Positions 35,069-43,847 of a DNA stretch of 64,000 nucleotides are shown one piece after another (the first letter of the stretch is position 1; every line of letters starts with the position of its first letter). The DNA is from Anaerolineaceae bacterium (lineage in GTDB: Bacteria; Chloroflexota; Anaerolineae; Anaerolineales; Anaerolineaceae): the NCBI GenBank assembly GCA_016841445.1, contig JAENZD010000001.1, forward strand, positions 1,674,001 through 1,738,000, read 5' to 3'. The notes under the pieces are model-generated. The model had not been told where the DNA came from, made no database searches, and worked only from the letters and a program-made list of their open reading frames with translations. A program made the position numbers and the translations under genes.

Positions 35069-37185
35069 CAGCGGAAGGCTCCTTGTGCCGTTGGAACAAA
35101 GAAGATCATGAAATCCTTGTTTTCCACCTTTGAATCATACTGCCATAGGACGCCCGAGGGAAAGGTATCCTGCAAAAGCCGCATATTCTCCGCATCGTTG
35201 AGATTCAGGAAGAATACCTTTGAAAGCGGATTATCTGCCGTATCCGGTATCTGCTCTGAGAAAATCGCGTAATCCAAGCCAGGATAGCCTGAATTAATTG
35301 AAACAAGCCGTGAATCCACCCAATGGGGGTAGCCTACAATATAAGTTGTGCTGGGTGAACCGATCGATTCAATGAAGAATGCTGCCACTTCCCCAATTTC
35401 GGATGTATTCCAGCTCGATGCACGATAAATTTGATAATACTGATTGAAAACAAGATCATAATTATTCAACCCAGACCAAACCAGCATGAAAAGAAGGATC
35501 AAAACCGGGATTATGCGTTTCAGCTTACCGGATAAATGTTGTTTGAAAGTCCTTAACAGGGTCTCAAAGGACAGCCCAACAACAATAAATACTGGCACAA
35601 CTGCACCTGCTGTACGGTTTAGGCTGGGGTTTTCGCCGGGATATGCCAGGGATAATATTGAGGGCATCAATAGCATCGGGATAGACACCAGGAGGAAAAG
35701 GTCGATCCAATCCCGTTTGCGAATATAGCGGATGATCAAACCGGCGATACCCAGGAAATACAGGGCACCCGTCACAACTTCCAGGGCTGGCCGGCCTGGA
35801 ATCGAATGCGCCCAGATTGAACCGTTATCCCAGAAAAACATCTCACTGGCTTTCCAGAAGTTCTGCAGGAAAATCACAACCGGTGAAGAATCAAAGCCAA
35901 CCTCCATTCCCGTCAGCCTGGAAAAAGCACGGTACGCAAATTGATCGGGGTTTGAAAGCCAATACCTTAATAAAGGGATAAAAACGATAACTGACAAAAA
36001 TGTGATCAACGCCAATGCGTACACTGTATGAAGTCGTTTCCCTTTTGATGATTGATGGGCAATATAAATGATCGTGCCCAACACAACAAAAATCGGCACG
36101 ATCCTGAAAGGCGTGTACCCATGCAGTCCCAAGCCCAGGAAAAGACCCGTCCACAGAATGTCATTGATATTTTGGCGCCGCAGACCTCTGATCATGAAGT
36201 ACATCACTGGTGCAACAAATAACGGATAATATGGAATTCTAAGCGCCAGGCGTGTGAAGAGCAGCGGCCAATAAGCCATGCCTGCAAACAAGGCTGCGCT
36301 GATCCCCACCCATTTGTTGCCTAATTCTTTCCCCAATAGATAGATGAAAAATAATGTCAGGAGGTTCGCAAGCACTGCGACTGTCTTTAAATTGAGGAAA
36401 GACACATCCAGGTTGAAGATCGCCATATAAGCAGCAGTCAGGTAAAAATGAAGCACTTCCCTGCCGGTATTCCTGGGGAAATAAACCGGGGACTGGCCCT
36501 GCAGAACATCATTGATATCCAGTAATTTCTCAGCCTGGTCAGACACCATCTCAGGAGGTACAGAATCTAAGCGGTAGAAATTAAAGAATAAGATCACTGC
36601 AATAACTGCCAGGACGATCACAGACCAACGGGTAATCTTGAGAGTACAACCCTTGTTGAGAATCTTTTTAATAAATGCGATTGGTTTGAATTTTTGGTCG
36701 TGTTTAGGCTGCCATATTGCTAAGAAAACAAAAACGATCGATAAAACCCATAGGGATGTATTCAGCCATCCAAAAGACCCGCTGCCAAATAACACAAAAG
36801 CAAAGATCGCCAGAAAAAATCCGATCAGTAGAAATTCTGCTTTGAACGAGATTCTTAAGGGCGTTGCCGATGATGGCTTCAGCAGAGGCAGCCGCCATTC
36901 CTTAGTCATTACAGCCCCAATCACACAAACAACGGCACCCCCATACAGGACTATCCCAGGCCAAAATGTTCGATTGGGCGAAGGAGCTAACGTTAACTGT
37001 GCGATCAATGCTAACCCCAGGGCGGCTAGCGTGAACCAGGAGAATTTTATCCCGGAACCTGGTTCTTGATCCGAATGTGAGGGTTCAGAATCCTGATCCT
37101 CTTTTTCCCAGAATTTTATTTTACTTATTAAAAAATCCCAGGCACTGGGTTCCATCAGCGGATTTGGGGGTTCTCCATTATTCAT
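35068..37185 (-). CDS. GT39-family (PMT/ArnT-like) glycosyltransferase
   Basis: The 705-aa protein has four N-terminal hydrophobic helices (about 45-165) preceding the conserved GT39 module. That module starts at FYRLDSVPPEMVSDQAEKLL (about residue 205). The acidic pair characteristic of the family active site is probably DQAEK. PVYFPRNTGREVLHFYLTAAY and roughly ten further helices follow, with a soluble C-terminus containing YIVGYPHWVDSRL. It should use a polyprenyl-phosphate sugar to glycosylate a lipid, glycan or protein on the outer face. It is the first gene of the four-gene glycosylation run (37185 to 25306); the next gene starts at the base where this one stops. Confidence 0.78.
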   Translation of the reverse strand: MNNGEPPNPLMEPSAWDFLISKIKFWEKEDQDSEPSHSDQEPGSGIKFSWFTLAALGLALIAQLTLAPSPNRTFWPGIVLYGGAVVCVIGAVMTKEWRLPLLKPSSATPLRISFKAEFLLIGFFLAIFAFVLFGSGSFGWLNTSLWVLSIVFVFLAIWQPKHDQKFKPIAFIKKILNKGCTLKITRWSVIVLAVIAVILFFNFYRLDSVPPEMVSDQAEKLLDINDVLQGQSPVYFPRNTGREVLHFYLTAAYMAIFNLDVSFLNLKTVAVLANLLTLFFIYLLGKELGNKWVGISAALFAGMAYWPLLFTRLALRIPYYPLFVAPVMYFMIRGLRRQNINDILWTGLFLGLGLHGYTPFRIVPIFVVLGTIIYIAHQSSKGKRLHTVYALALITFLSVIVFIPLLRYWLSNPDQFAYRAFSRLTGMEVGFDSSPVVIFLQNFWKASEMFFWDNGSIWAHSIPGRPALEVVTGALYFLGIAGLIIRYIRKRDWIDLFLLVSIPMLLMPSILSLAYPGENPSLNRTAGAVVPVFIVVGLSFETLLRTFKQHLSGKLKRIIPVLILLFMLVWSGLNNYDLVFNQYYQIYRASSWNTSEIGEVAAFFIESIGSPSTTYIVGYPHWVDSRLVSINSGYPGLDYAIFSEQIPDTADNPLSKVFFLNLNDAENMRLLQDTFPSGVLWQYDSKVENKDFMIFFVPTAQGAFR

Positions 37186-37314
37186 AATAAATTCCTGCTA
37201 TTCGCAGATCTCATTTCGCATACGTTGGCTTCAATGCTAAATATGATACTCGAACGGGTATTGGCTGACAACCCTGGAGAGTTCCTCAACGCATGAATGC
37301 GCAAAGCCGAAAAT

Positions 37315-38121
37315 CTATATCCCTTTTTCAGCATACAGATAACCAATATCATCATGAACAAAATTGCGATATTTTTTAACTGAGAACCCTTGAGTTGTTA
37401 AGAAGTCCTCGAGAATGCCATGATGATGCGCTGAGTCCAAATCATGATATTCCATAATGATGCGTTTGATCTTGTGTAATACCTTCATTGGTGCGCCCAT
37501 TAATATCTCGTACTCCGCCCCTTCGCAATCCAGCTTTAACACATCAATGTGGGATAGGTTTTCCCTTTGGAATAGACTTTCCAATGAAACCGCTTCAACA
37601 CGCACGACATCATGATCATCCAGTAAATCGTCATTATCCCTACTCGAGATCTGAAGCGGCTCGCCGCTGGATAAATCCAGGGCTAACCAACCATCGCGGG
37701 ACCAAACTGCCTGCTGGAACACAACCACATTACTAATGGCATTGTTGGTCAGGTTTTGTACCAACAATTGATGGGATGACGGGAAGGGTTCAAAAGCATA
37801 CACCACCGCATCCGGGTTTCCATAAGCGGCATGAATGGCGTAATCCCCAATCCCTGCACCAATGTCGACTACAACCCAGCCGTTATGAACAGGTTCACCA
37901 TATTTTGAATAGAATTGGTCAATGAAAGTCTCCTTCACTGCCCAGGTATCCATCGCCCCGCGCACCGCCAACGTCAATGGCGGTAATCGAAGTTTGATGA
38001 ACTGAGCATCTGGTTTTTCTTTTCTCAGGAAAATCCCCAATAAAGAGAGCCAATTTTTGATATTGAAAACCATCTCCAGGATGGAGTAGATGTAATAGGA
38101 TAATTTCCTAAGGTTGTTCAT
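37315..38121 (-). CDS. FkbM-family methyltransferase
   Basis: A 268-aa SAM-dependent methyltransferase. The SAM-binding motif VVDIGAGIGDYAIHA and the acidic YAFEPFPSSHQLL are followed by the FkbM-specific LKLDCEGAEYEIL and IIMEYHDL. FkbM enzymes O-methylate sugars or polyketides. In this operon an exopolysaccharide sugar is the likely acceptor (inference). The open frame runs 58 codons further upstream, but the ATG at 38121 is preferred. It sits in an ATGA overlap with the preceding stop, GGAGGAGAGG precedes it, and the extra residues lie inside the upstream gene. There is no signal peptide or membrane helix beyond a short hydrophobic N-terminus. Confidence 0.88.
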   Translation of the reverse strand: MNNLRKLSYYIYSILEMVFNIKNWLSLLGIFLRKEKPDAQFIKLRLPPLTLAVRGAMDTWAVKETFIDQFYSKYGEPVHNGWVVVDIGAGIGDYAIHAAYGNPDAVVYAFEPFPSSHQLLVQNLTNNAISNVVVFQQAVWSRDGWLALDLSSGEPLQISSRDNDDLLDDHDVVRVEAVSLESLFQRENLSHIDVLKLDCEGAEYEILMGAPMKVLHKIKRIIMEYHDLDSAHHHGILEDFLTTQGFSVKKYRNFVHDDIGYLYAEKGI

Positions 38122-38915
38122 CCTCTCCTCCGCGCGATAAAGAAGGAACACACACCTGCTTCCGACTTGGGATTGTCCATAAACTTCCTGGTTAGCTGCC
38201 AGGGGATGGCCAGGTTCCAACGCTTTGGTACCAGGATCCATTTCTTGAATAATTTCTTTGTTATTAATGACGGTAGACCGAATAAATGCCCCCACTCAAG
38301 GATATAAAGCGCTTTTGGTGGAAAATAATCCCAGGTTTCAACCACATCGAAGCCAGCAGAGGTTAATCTTTCAATCCAGGTTTCCGGTGAATCCGTGTGC
38401 GCATGGCGAGCGATCCGATTAAAGAACCGGCTGTACTTTTTTCCCAGCTTCTCAAAACCTAACCTCATGAGCGTTTTTCTTCCCCAAAGCATTTCCGGGA
38501 AACGATGGTTGGGCACGCAAAAGACAACCTTTCCCCCCGGGTTGAGAACTCTCGCAATATCAGAAAGGACAGGTTCGATATCCGGTATATGTTCCAATAC
38601 GGAGGTGCTGATAACCGTAGAAAACGCCCCTCGAGGAAAAGGGATTTCCGCACCTTCTCCCTGTACCAGCAGTTGATAAGCGCCCCTTACTTTAGCTTCC
38701 TTCATGGGCGCTGCCCACGGGTCAATACCTACCTTTAGCTTATGATCAAACGCGACAGAGGCAAAATGACCATCTCCCGATCCCAAGTCCAATACCGGCT
38801 CTGGGAGTTCGATTTCCTGATAGAACCGGTCTTCAACTGCACGTAAGAACCCACGGAAATAAGGCAATGATGAAATATGCCGCCAAAGGATAGTATCAAT
38901 TTGTTGACGGTTCAT
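38118..38915 (-). CDS. Class I SAM-dependent methyltransferase
   Basis: A 265-aa protein with SAM motif I VLDLGSGDGHFASVA, a post-I acidic VGIDPW, and the methyltransferase-11-type segment FSTVISTSVLEHIPDIEPVL with ARVLNPGGKVVFCVPNH. It probably methylates a glycan or lipid intermediate of the envelope pathway encoded around it; the substrate is unknown. The ATG at 38915 is chosen because TGGAGAAAA precedes it. A start 15 codons earlier would overlap the glycosyltransferase gene more deeply. The start overlaps the GT4 stop by 20 bp, and the stop overlaps the fkbM start by 4 bp. Confidence 0.87.
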   Translation of the reverse strand: MNRQQIDTILWRHISSLPYFRGFLRAVEDRFYQEIELPEPVLDLGSGDGHFASVAFDHKLKVGIDPWAAPMKEAKVRGAYQLLVQGEGAEIPFPRGAFSTVISTSVLEHIPDIEPVLSDIARVLNPGGKVVFCVPNHRFPEMLWGRKTLMRLGFEKLGKKYSRFFNRIARHAHTDSPETWIERLTSAGFDVVETWDYFPPKALYILEWGHLFGLPSLITKKLFKKWILVPKRWNLAIPWQLTRKFMDNPKSEAGVCSFFIARRRG

Positions 38916-40068
38916 TTTTCTCCAGAAGGTCTCTAAATACGGACAAATAAGCTTTTGCAATCGATTGTGGTGCGTACACCTTCTTGATTTCTTCTGTCAC
39001 ACCGGATTCGAATTTCTTTTCGCGCGTCAAGGTCTGAATAATGGCTTCAGCCAGCGTTTTGGAATCCCTGGCCGGTACGATTTCTCCCATACCTGTCGAT
39101 TGCACCGCAACGCGAACACCTGGCAGATCCGTTGCAACAGCTGGCGTCCCGCACATCATGGCTTCCACCTGTACCATCCCGAATGACTCGGTGCTATTAA
39201 TACTGGGCAGTACTACGACACTACAAACCTGGTAAAAAGCAGTTTTCTCGCTTTCAGAAATTTTCCCCATGAAACGCCATTTATCTCCCAGATCCTGGGT
39301 TTGAGGCAGCAATTTATCCCTGTACGCTTCCTCCCCAATCACATGTTCATACTCACCGACGAATACAACCCTGGCATCTGGTACGACCTTGATAATCTCT
39401 GGTAAAGCCTTAACCAGGAACTCAACACCCTTCTCAGCAGCCAGGCGCGCAACCATCCCAATCAATTTTTGATCAGGTTTGATCAGATACTTCTCGCGGA
39501 ATGCTTTGACATCTTCTACTGAAACGGAATCCACAACGACAGGCGGTGGGATGATAATCACTTTATCCAGGAATTTTTGCAAAAATGGTGAGTTTTCAGC
39601 AAAGTCTCTTGTATTATGGACGATGACATCCGCTAATGAAGCAGTTAACTGATGAGCTCTCTCAGTTGTCCACCCTGCCAACTGGTTGATCAAACCCCCA
39701 GGCATGCTCAGATCGCAGTGATAGGTCATCACGACCGGTTTGTTTTGCATTTTCGCGAGCAATGCGATTAAAGCAGAATCAAGCTGTGGAACATGTACAT
39801 TGACAATATCTGCCTCTTTGATCAAGCGCCACGCTTTAAAGGCAAACCCTGGCATCACCCCACCTTTTGACAAGCGAAATGCCACTGGCACCCTGACAAT
39901 ATTGACACCCTGGTCCTGTTCAACCAGAGAAAGCTCATTTTGGTATCTTGATGTGAGGACTGTTACCTCATGTCCCAATTGAACCAGAGCCCTGGCTTGG
40001 CTTTCAGCATATACCGTCAGGCCAGAACGATAGGGAGTGAAATAGGTGAGAACGATCAAAATTTTCAT
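38896..40068 (-). CDS. GT4-family glycosyltransferase
   Basis: A 390-aa GT-B-fold enzyme. The N-terminal domain has YFTPYRSGLTVYAESQARALV and the Rossmann-like NIVRVPVAFRLS and VNVHVPQLDS segments. The C-terminal donor-binding domain shows LIGMVARLAAEKGVEFLVKAL, VVFVGEY, and the EX7E-type nucleotide-sugar motif in STESFGMVQVEAMMCGTPAVATDLPG. It should transfer a sugar from a nucleotide donor to a lipid-linked or glycan acceptor on the cytoplasmic side. It lies 5 bp after the flippase-like gene, in the lepA-headed operon. The acceptor and donor are unknown. Confidence 0.9.
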   Translation of the reverse strand: MKILIVLTYFTPYRSGLTVYAESQARALVQLGHEVTVLTSRYQNELSLVEQDQGVNIVRVPVAFRLSKGGVMPGFAFKAWRLIKEADIVNVHVPQLDSALIALLAKMQNKPVVMTYHCDLSMPGGLINQLAGWTTERAHQLTASLADVIVHNTRDFAENSPFLQKFLDKVIIIPPPVVVDSVSVEDVKAFREKYLIKPDQKLIGMVARLAAEKGVEFLVKALPEIIKVVPDARVVFVGEYEHVIGEEAYRDKLLPQTQDLGDKWRFMGKISESEKTAFYQVCSVVVLPSINSTESFGMVQVEAMMCGTPAVATDLPGVRVAVQSTGMGEIVPARDSKTLAEAIIQTLTREKKFESGVTEEIKKVYAPQSIAKAYLSVFRDLLEKNEPSTN

Positions 40069-40073
40069 GTTTC

Positions 40074-41090
40074 TTACTGCGCCCCGCTATAATCTGTCCT
40101 CCGGGTAAGGACTCGCTGAAACAGGTCAACAACAGCTTCGCCTCGCAGCCTCAACCCGATGATCCCGATGATATTCGATAAGATGAATGCGATCGCGTGG
40201 ATCACCAGGGCCTGGGTTAACCCAACCTCTGTGCTGACACCCACAAGGGCAAATGCCCCCACCATCACACCTTCAAAAACACCCAACCCCGCTGGTGCTG
40301 AAGGAAGAGCTGCGCCAAAAGCCGCTGCACTCATTACAAAGATCATCCACCAAAATGAAGGGGAGGCGTGAAGGTTTTGGAAAATAACATAGTTCTCCGC
40401 AAAAGAAATAACCCAGCTTAATATCAAACTGGCGAATGCCAGCAAGAAAAGCGGGATATTTTCTAATATCAATAGGCCATCCAGGAGCTTCTTCACTTTG
40501 GGAGCTAACCAATTGTGCAAAAAGCTTGTTTTTTCACCCCGACGTGTCATCCACAGGTTGATTCGATCACGGTATTTAGCTGCAGCGAAAAGGATCCCCA
40601 ATCCAACCAGGGTCACTATAAAAACCACAATGATTAAAGTCGTATTGAAATCGCCACTTAACACCCTGGGCAGCATCAGCAGGATAAAGAACGTGCCAAT
40701 TAATACATCCAGTATCCGCTCAACGGCCACACTCGATAGTACTTCAAGCGCTGATAGACCTTTGGGATCTCCCAGCAGAACCGCCCTGCCAATCTCTCCC
40801 AGGCGAAAAGGAAAAATATTATTCAGCAAATATCCTGCGCCCATTGTAAAAAAAACATCCCAAAAAGAGACTTTTTTTCGAAGGAGGAGATACCAACAAG
40901 CTACACGAAACAGGTAGCTGACCAAGTAAAGGCTTACCCCAAACAAAATACTTTCCCAGCGTATCAGCCGCAAGTTTTCGACGAATGTTGGAAAGCTGAT
41001 TTGACGCAGCACCAAGAAAATAGCAATCCCGCTTATCCCAATGGGAACCAACCAGCGTAATAATTTTCCCCAAAACGAATTCTTTTTCAC
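40074..41090 (-). CDS. Lysylphosphatidylglycerol synthase TM-region / UPF0104 family membrane protein
   Basis: The 338-aa polytopic protein has about seven to eight helices, including GYLLNNIFPFRLGEIGRAVLLG, a characteristic motif of the AglD/MprF transmembrane family. SAAAFGAALPSAPAGLGVFEG near residue 275 is also typical. Family members flip lipids or act with glycosyltransferases; the archaeal relative AglD takes part in N-glycan completion. No synthase domain is present, so lysyl transfer is not expected. A role in moving a lipid-linked sugar across the membrane fits the neighbours (inference). Its start overlaps the lepA stop by 4 bp. Confidence 0.82.
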   Translation of the reverse strand: MKKNSFWGKLLRWLVPIGISGIAIFLVLRQISFPTFVENLRLIRWESILFGVSLYLVSYLFRVACWYLLLRKKVSFWDVFFTMGAGYLLNNIFPFRLGEIGRAVLLGDPKGLSALEVLSSVAVERILDVLIGTFFILLMLPRVLSGDFNTTLIIVVFIVTLVGLGILFAAAKYRDRINLWMTRRGEKTSFLHNWLAPKVKKLLDGLLILENIPLFLLAFASLILSWVISFAENYVIFQNLHASPSFWWMIFVMSAAAFGAALPSAPAGLGVFEGVMVGAFALVGVSTEVGLTQALVIHAIAFILSNIIGIIGLRLRGEAVVDLFQRVLTRRTDYSGAQ

Positions 41091-42886
41091 GATTTATCCA
41101 GGCGGAGGATGGCCATGAAAGCTTCCTGTGGGATCTCAACATTCCCCACCATTTTCATACGGCGTTTGCCCTTTTTCTGCTTTTCAAGCAGTTTCTTTTT
41201 ACGCGTGATATCACCGCCGTAGCATTTCGCCAGGACGTCTTTTCGCATGGCTTTCACATTAGCTCGGGATATAACGCGTCCCTTTGCGTACGCCTGGATC
41301 GGAATTACAAACATCTGCCTGGGAATCAGATCCTTCAGACGGGAAACCAATGCCTGCCCTTTATGGTAGGCATCATCTTCGTGCACGATCGCAGTCAGGG
41401 CATCGACCGGTTCCCCATTGACCAGGATTTCAAGCTTAACAAGATTCCCAGAACGGTATTCCAGGAAATGGTAATCCATAGATGCGTAACCGCGCGTGCC
41501 GGATTTTAGCTGATCAAAGAAATCCACTATCAATTCCGAAAGGGGAATTTCAAAATTAATTTGAACCCTATTAGGTGAAGGATATTCTTGCTCAACAAAA
41601 ATGCCTCGTTTCTTATTAACCAAATCCATCACAACGCCGTAATACTCAGTGGGCGTAAAAATACTCAAATTCATCCAGGGTTCCAGAATCTCATCAATAT
41701 CGTTTTCATCCGGTAATTCAGCGGGTGAAGAAATATTCAGTGTTTTCCCGTTATTAAGTTTGATGGTGTATTTCACGGATGGCGCCGTAAAGACAACATC
41801 AAGATCATATTCCCGCTCAATGCGCTCCTGGATGATGTCCATGTGGAACAACCCCAGGAAACCACAGCGGAAGCCAAAATTCAAGGCTTCGGAAGTTTCA
41901 GGTTCGTAATCCAGGGACGCATCGTTAAGTTGTAATTTTTCCAGGGCATCTCGCAGATCAGGATAATCTTCGCCGTCGGTTGGGTAAACACCTGCAAAAA
42001 CCATGGGTTTGGCATGCTGGTAACCTGGGAGCGGTTTTTCGATCCCGTTATTCTGATAGGTTACGGTGTCACCAACCCGGCATTCAGAGACCGTCTTAAG
42101 TCCTGTTGCAATGTAGCCCACGCCGCCAGCATGGATCATATCAATGGGTTTCATGCTTGGCGAAAAAATGCCAATTTCTACCGGTGATGTCTTGACCTTG
42201 GTCGACATCATCAACAAATTATCACTCATTTTGATGCTGCCATTAAACACCCGCACATAAGCAACCACGCCTTTGTATGAGTCATAATGCGAATCAAAAA
42301 TCAGTGCTTCAAGTGGCTTATCGTTTTCACCTTGCGGAGGTGGGATAAAGTCAACAATTGCTTGAAGTACCCTGTCTACGTTTGTTCCTTGTTTGGCTGA
42401 GATTTTAATGATCTGTTCCAAAGGGGTACCGAGCAGGTTGTGAATTTCTTCGGCAACTTCTTCTGTTTGAGCAGAGGGCAGGTCAATTTTATTGATCACC
42501 GGGATGATCGTCAGATTTGATTCTAAAGCCAGGTACAGGTTAGCAAGCGTTTGGGCTTCAATTCCCTGAGCAGCGTCAACAACCAAGACTGCTCCTTCGC
42601 AGGCAGCCAACGCCCGGCTGACTTCGTAATTAAAGTCAACATGACCGGGTGTATCGATCAGGTTTAATTCGTATTGCCGGTTGTCTGCAGCCGTAAATTG
42701 CATCCGGACAGCAGACGCTTTGATCGTAACGCCTTTTTCCCGTTCAAGATCCATGGTGTCCAGAACCTGTTCCGTCATATCGCGGTCAGCGATCGTGCCG
42801 GTCAGCTGAAGCATGCGGTCTGCCAGGGTGGATTTGCCATGGTCAACATGAGCAATAATGCAGAAATTTCGAATGTTTTCAATCAT
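41087..42886 (-). CDS. lepA: Elongation factor 4 (LepA) GTPase
   Basis: The 599-aa translational GTPase back-translocates ribosomes and aids ribosome biogenesis. Seen: IIAHVDHGKSTLADRML (G1), the G3 DTPGHVDF and G4 NKIDLPSA, then the EF4-specific C-terminal domain with RNVKAMRKDVLAKCYGGDITRKKKLLEKQKKGK-type segments. The ATG at 42886 matches the usual family start. An upstream in-frame TTG at 42904 is possible, and neither has a recognisable ribosome-binding site. The gene heads the envelope-glycan operon, an unusual place for lepA, which is often near hemW or lepB. A promoter -10 box lies at 42948-42953. Confidence 0.95.
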   Translation of the reverse strand: MIENIRNFCIIAHVDHGKSTLADRMLQLTGTIADRDMTEQVLDTMDLEREKGVTIKASAVRMQFTAADNRQYELNLIDTPGHVDFNYEVSRALAACEGAVLVVDAAQGIEAQTLANLYLALESNLTIIPVINKIDLPSAQTEEVAEEIHNLLGTPLEQIIKISAKQGTNVDRVLQAIVDFIPPPQGENDKPLEALIFDSHYDSYKGVVAYVRVFNGSIKMSDNLLMMSTKVKTSPVEIGIFSPSMKPIDMIHAGGVGYIATGLKTVSECRVGDTVTYQNNGIEKPLPGYQHAKPMVFAGVYPTDGEDYPDLRDALEKLQLNDASLDYEPETSEALNFGFRCGFLGLFHMDIIQERIEREYDLDVVFTAPSVKYTIKLNNGKTLNISSPAELPDENDIDEILEPWMNLSIFTPTEYYGVVMDLVNKKRGIFVEQEYPSPNRVQINFEIPLSELIVDFFDQLKSGTRGYASMDYHFLEYRSGNLVKLEILVNGEPVDALTAIVHEDDAYHKGQALVSRLKDLIPRQMFVIPIQAYAKGRVISRANVKAMRKDVLAKCYGGDITRKKKLLEKQKKGKRRMKMVGNVEIPQEAFMAILRLDKS

Positions 42887-42947
42887 AAGCAGGAATATAC
42901 CCAATATTGTTAATAATAGAAAAATATATATTTAGAATACCTATCAA

Positions 42948-42953
42948 ATTATA
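42948..42953 (-). promoter_or_regulatory. Promoter -10 box of lepA
   Basis: A perfect TATAAT on the minus strand lies 62 bp before the lepA ATG. A TTAATC 18 bp upstream could serve as a weak -35 box. Confidence 0.45.
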
Positions 42954-43090
42954 CCAGCACGGGATTTTATGGATTAATTCACTTGACCTCTCTGCTCTCC
43001 TTTCATAAATTTTTAAGAATGTTATAATCACTAAACCAAGAGGTTGAAATAATATAATTCAAATCAAAAAATATCGCATAACTTAGAATA

Positions 43091-43131
43091 GCCAAGGATA
43101 GCTCAGCTAATCAGTTAGCACATTTTTTTTT
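43091..43131 (+). other. Terminator-like hairpin abutting the DUF4956 ribosome-binding site
   Basis: GCTAA (43106-43110) and TTAGC (43115-43119) form a small stem with loop TCAG. A run of nine T follows at 43123-43131, and GGAGG begins at 43132, 10 bp before the start ATG. The preceding GCCAAGGATAGCTCAG resembles the 5' half of a tRNA acceptor/D-arm, but no 3' half follows. The hairpin could attenuate the DUF4956-VTC-CotH operon or be the end of a small transcript. The 42887-43141 intergenic stretch also holds a TATAAT at 43023-43028 on the plus strand, possibly the operon promoter (weak -35 box). Confidence 0.4.
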
Positions 43132-43141
43132 GGAGGACTCA

Positions 43142-43837
43142 ATGATCACGATTGAAGAGATAAGAGAATTCTTAAGCCAGTTTATCCGAACCGGGCAGGA
43201 TATCACCGATGTGCTGTTCTCGTTAGCGTTAGCCATCGTGATGGGTTTCGCAATTTCACAACTATATAAGAAGACCCACAGGGGTTTGAATTACGAACAC
43301 ACCTTCATGGCAACCCTGGTGCTTCTTGCCCCCATCGTCACCGTTGTGATGCTTTATATCCGTGGCGATCTTGTCCTGTCCTTGGGGTTAATTGGCAGCC
43401 TCTCCATCATTCGCTTCAGAACACCGATCAAGGATACAAGAGATATGGTGTTCTTATTCTGGGTTATTGCCGTCGGCCTGGGGGCTGGGACCTTTAACTG
43501 GGGGGTCGTGGCAATGTCAACCGTTATTATTGCAGCAGTTGTCGGCCTGCTGTATTTCATTCGCTATGGCAATTCCCGCAATACAGATTTTGTTCTAGTG
43601 ATCAATGGGCAAGAAAAGTTCAAGCGTGATGAAATCGAGAAGATCCTTGATGATTACACTTCGGATGTCCGGATTCGTTCATTCGATACCCAGGAGGGCT
43701 TTTGGGAAGTGATCTATGAGCTTCGGTTCAAGAGCTTTGATTCCCACCCGGCTGATGCACTTGCTGAAAAACTGCAGGCTCTTGAAGGCTTAAAGAAAGT
43801 ATCACTTCTGGCACCGCAGCTATCCCTACCGCTTTGA
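43142..43837 (+). CDS. DUF4956 membrane protein (polyphosphate-cluster type)
   Basis: A 231-aa protein with four transmembrane helices: VLFSLALAIVMGFAISQLY, FMATLVLLAPIVTVVMLYI, the segment around SLGLIGSLSIIRFRTPIKDT, and VVAMSTVIIAAVVGLLYFI. A cytoplasmic domain of about 90 residues follows. The GSLSIIRFRTPIKD motif is highly characteristic of DUF4956. The family regularly sits beside VTC-domain and CotH genes, as here, but its role is unknown. The ATG at 43142 is chosen because GGAGG precedes it; the longer TTG-initiated frame starts inside the T-run. It is 10 bp upstream of the VTC gene. Confidence 0.85.
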   Translation: MITIEEIREFLSQFIRTGQDITDVLFSLALAIVMGFAISQLYKKTHRGLNYEHTFMATLVLLAPIVTVVMLYIRGDLVLSLGLIGSLSIIRFRTPIKDTRDMVFLFWVIAVGLGAGTFNWGVVAMSTVIIAAVVGLLYFIRYGNSRNTDFVLVINGQEKFKRDEIEKILDDYTSDVRIRSFDTQEGFWEVIYELRFKSFDSHPADALAEKLQALEGLKKVSLLAPQLSLPL

Positions 43838-43847
43838 TCCCCTAATC

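Noticed and set aside
38122-38295. Longer N-terminus of the FkbM methyltransferase
   Set aside because: The extra 58 residues lie within the upstream methyltransferase frame, and the ATG at 38121 has a strong ribosome-binding site and ATGA overlap.
43091-43119. tRNA gene
   Set aside because: Only the acceptor/D-arm-like first half is present; anticodon and T arms are absent.
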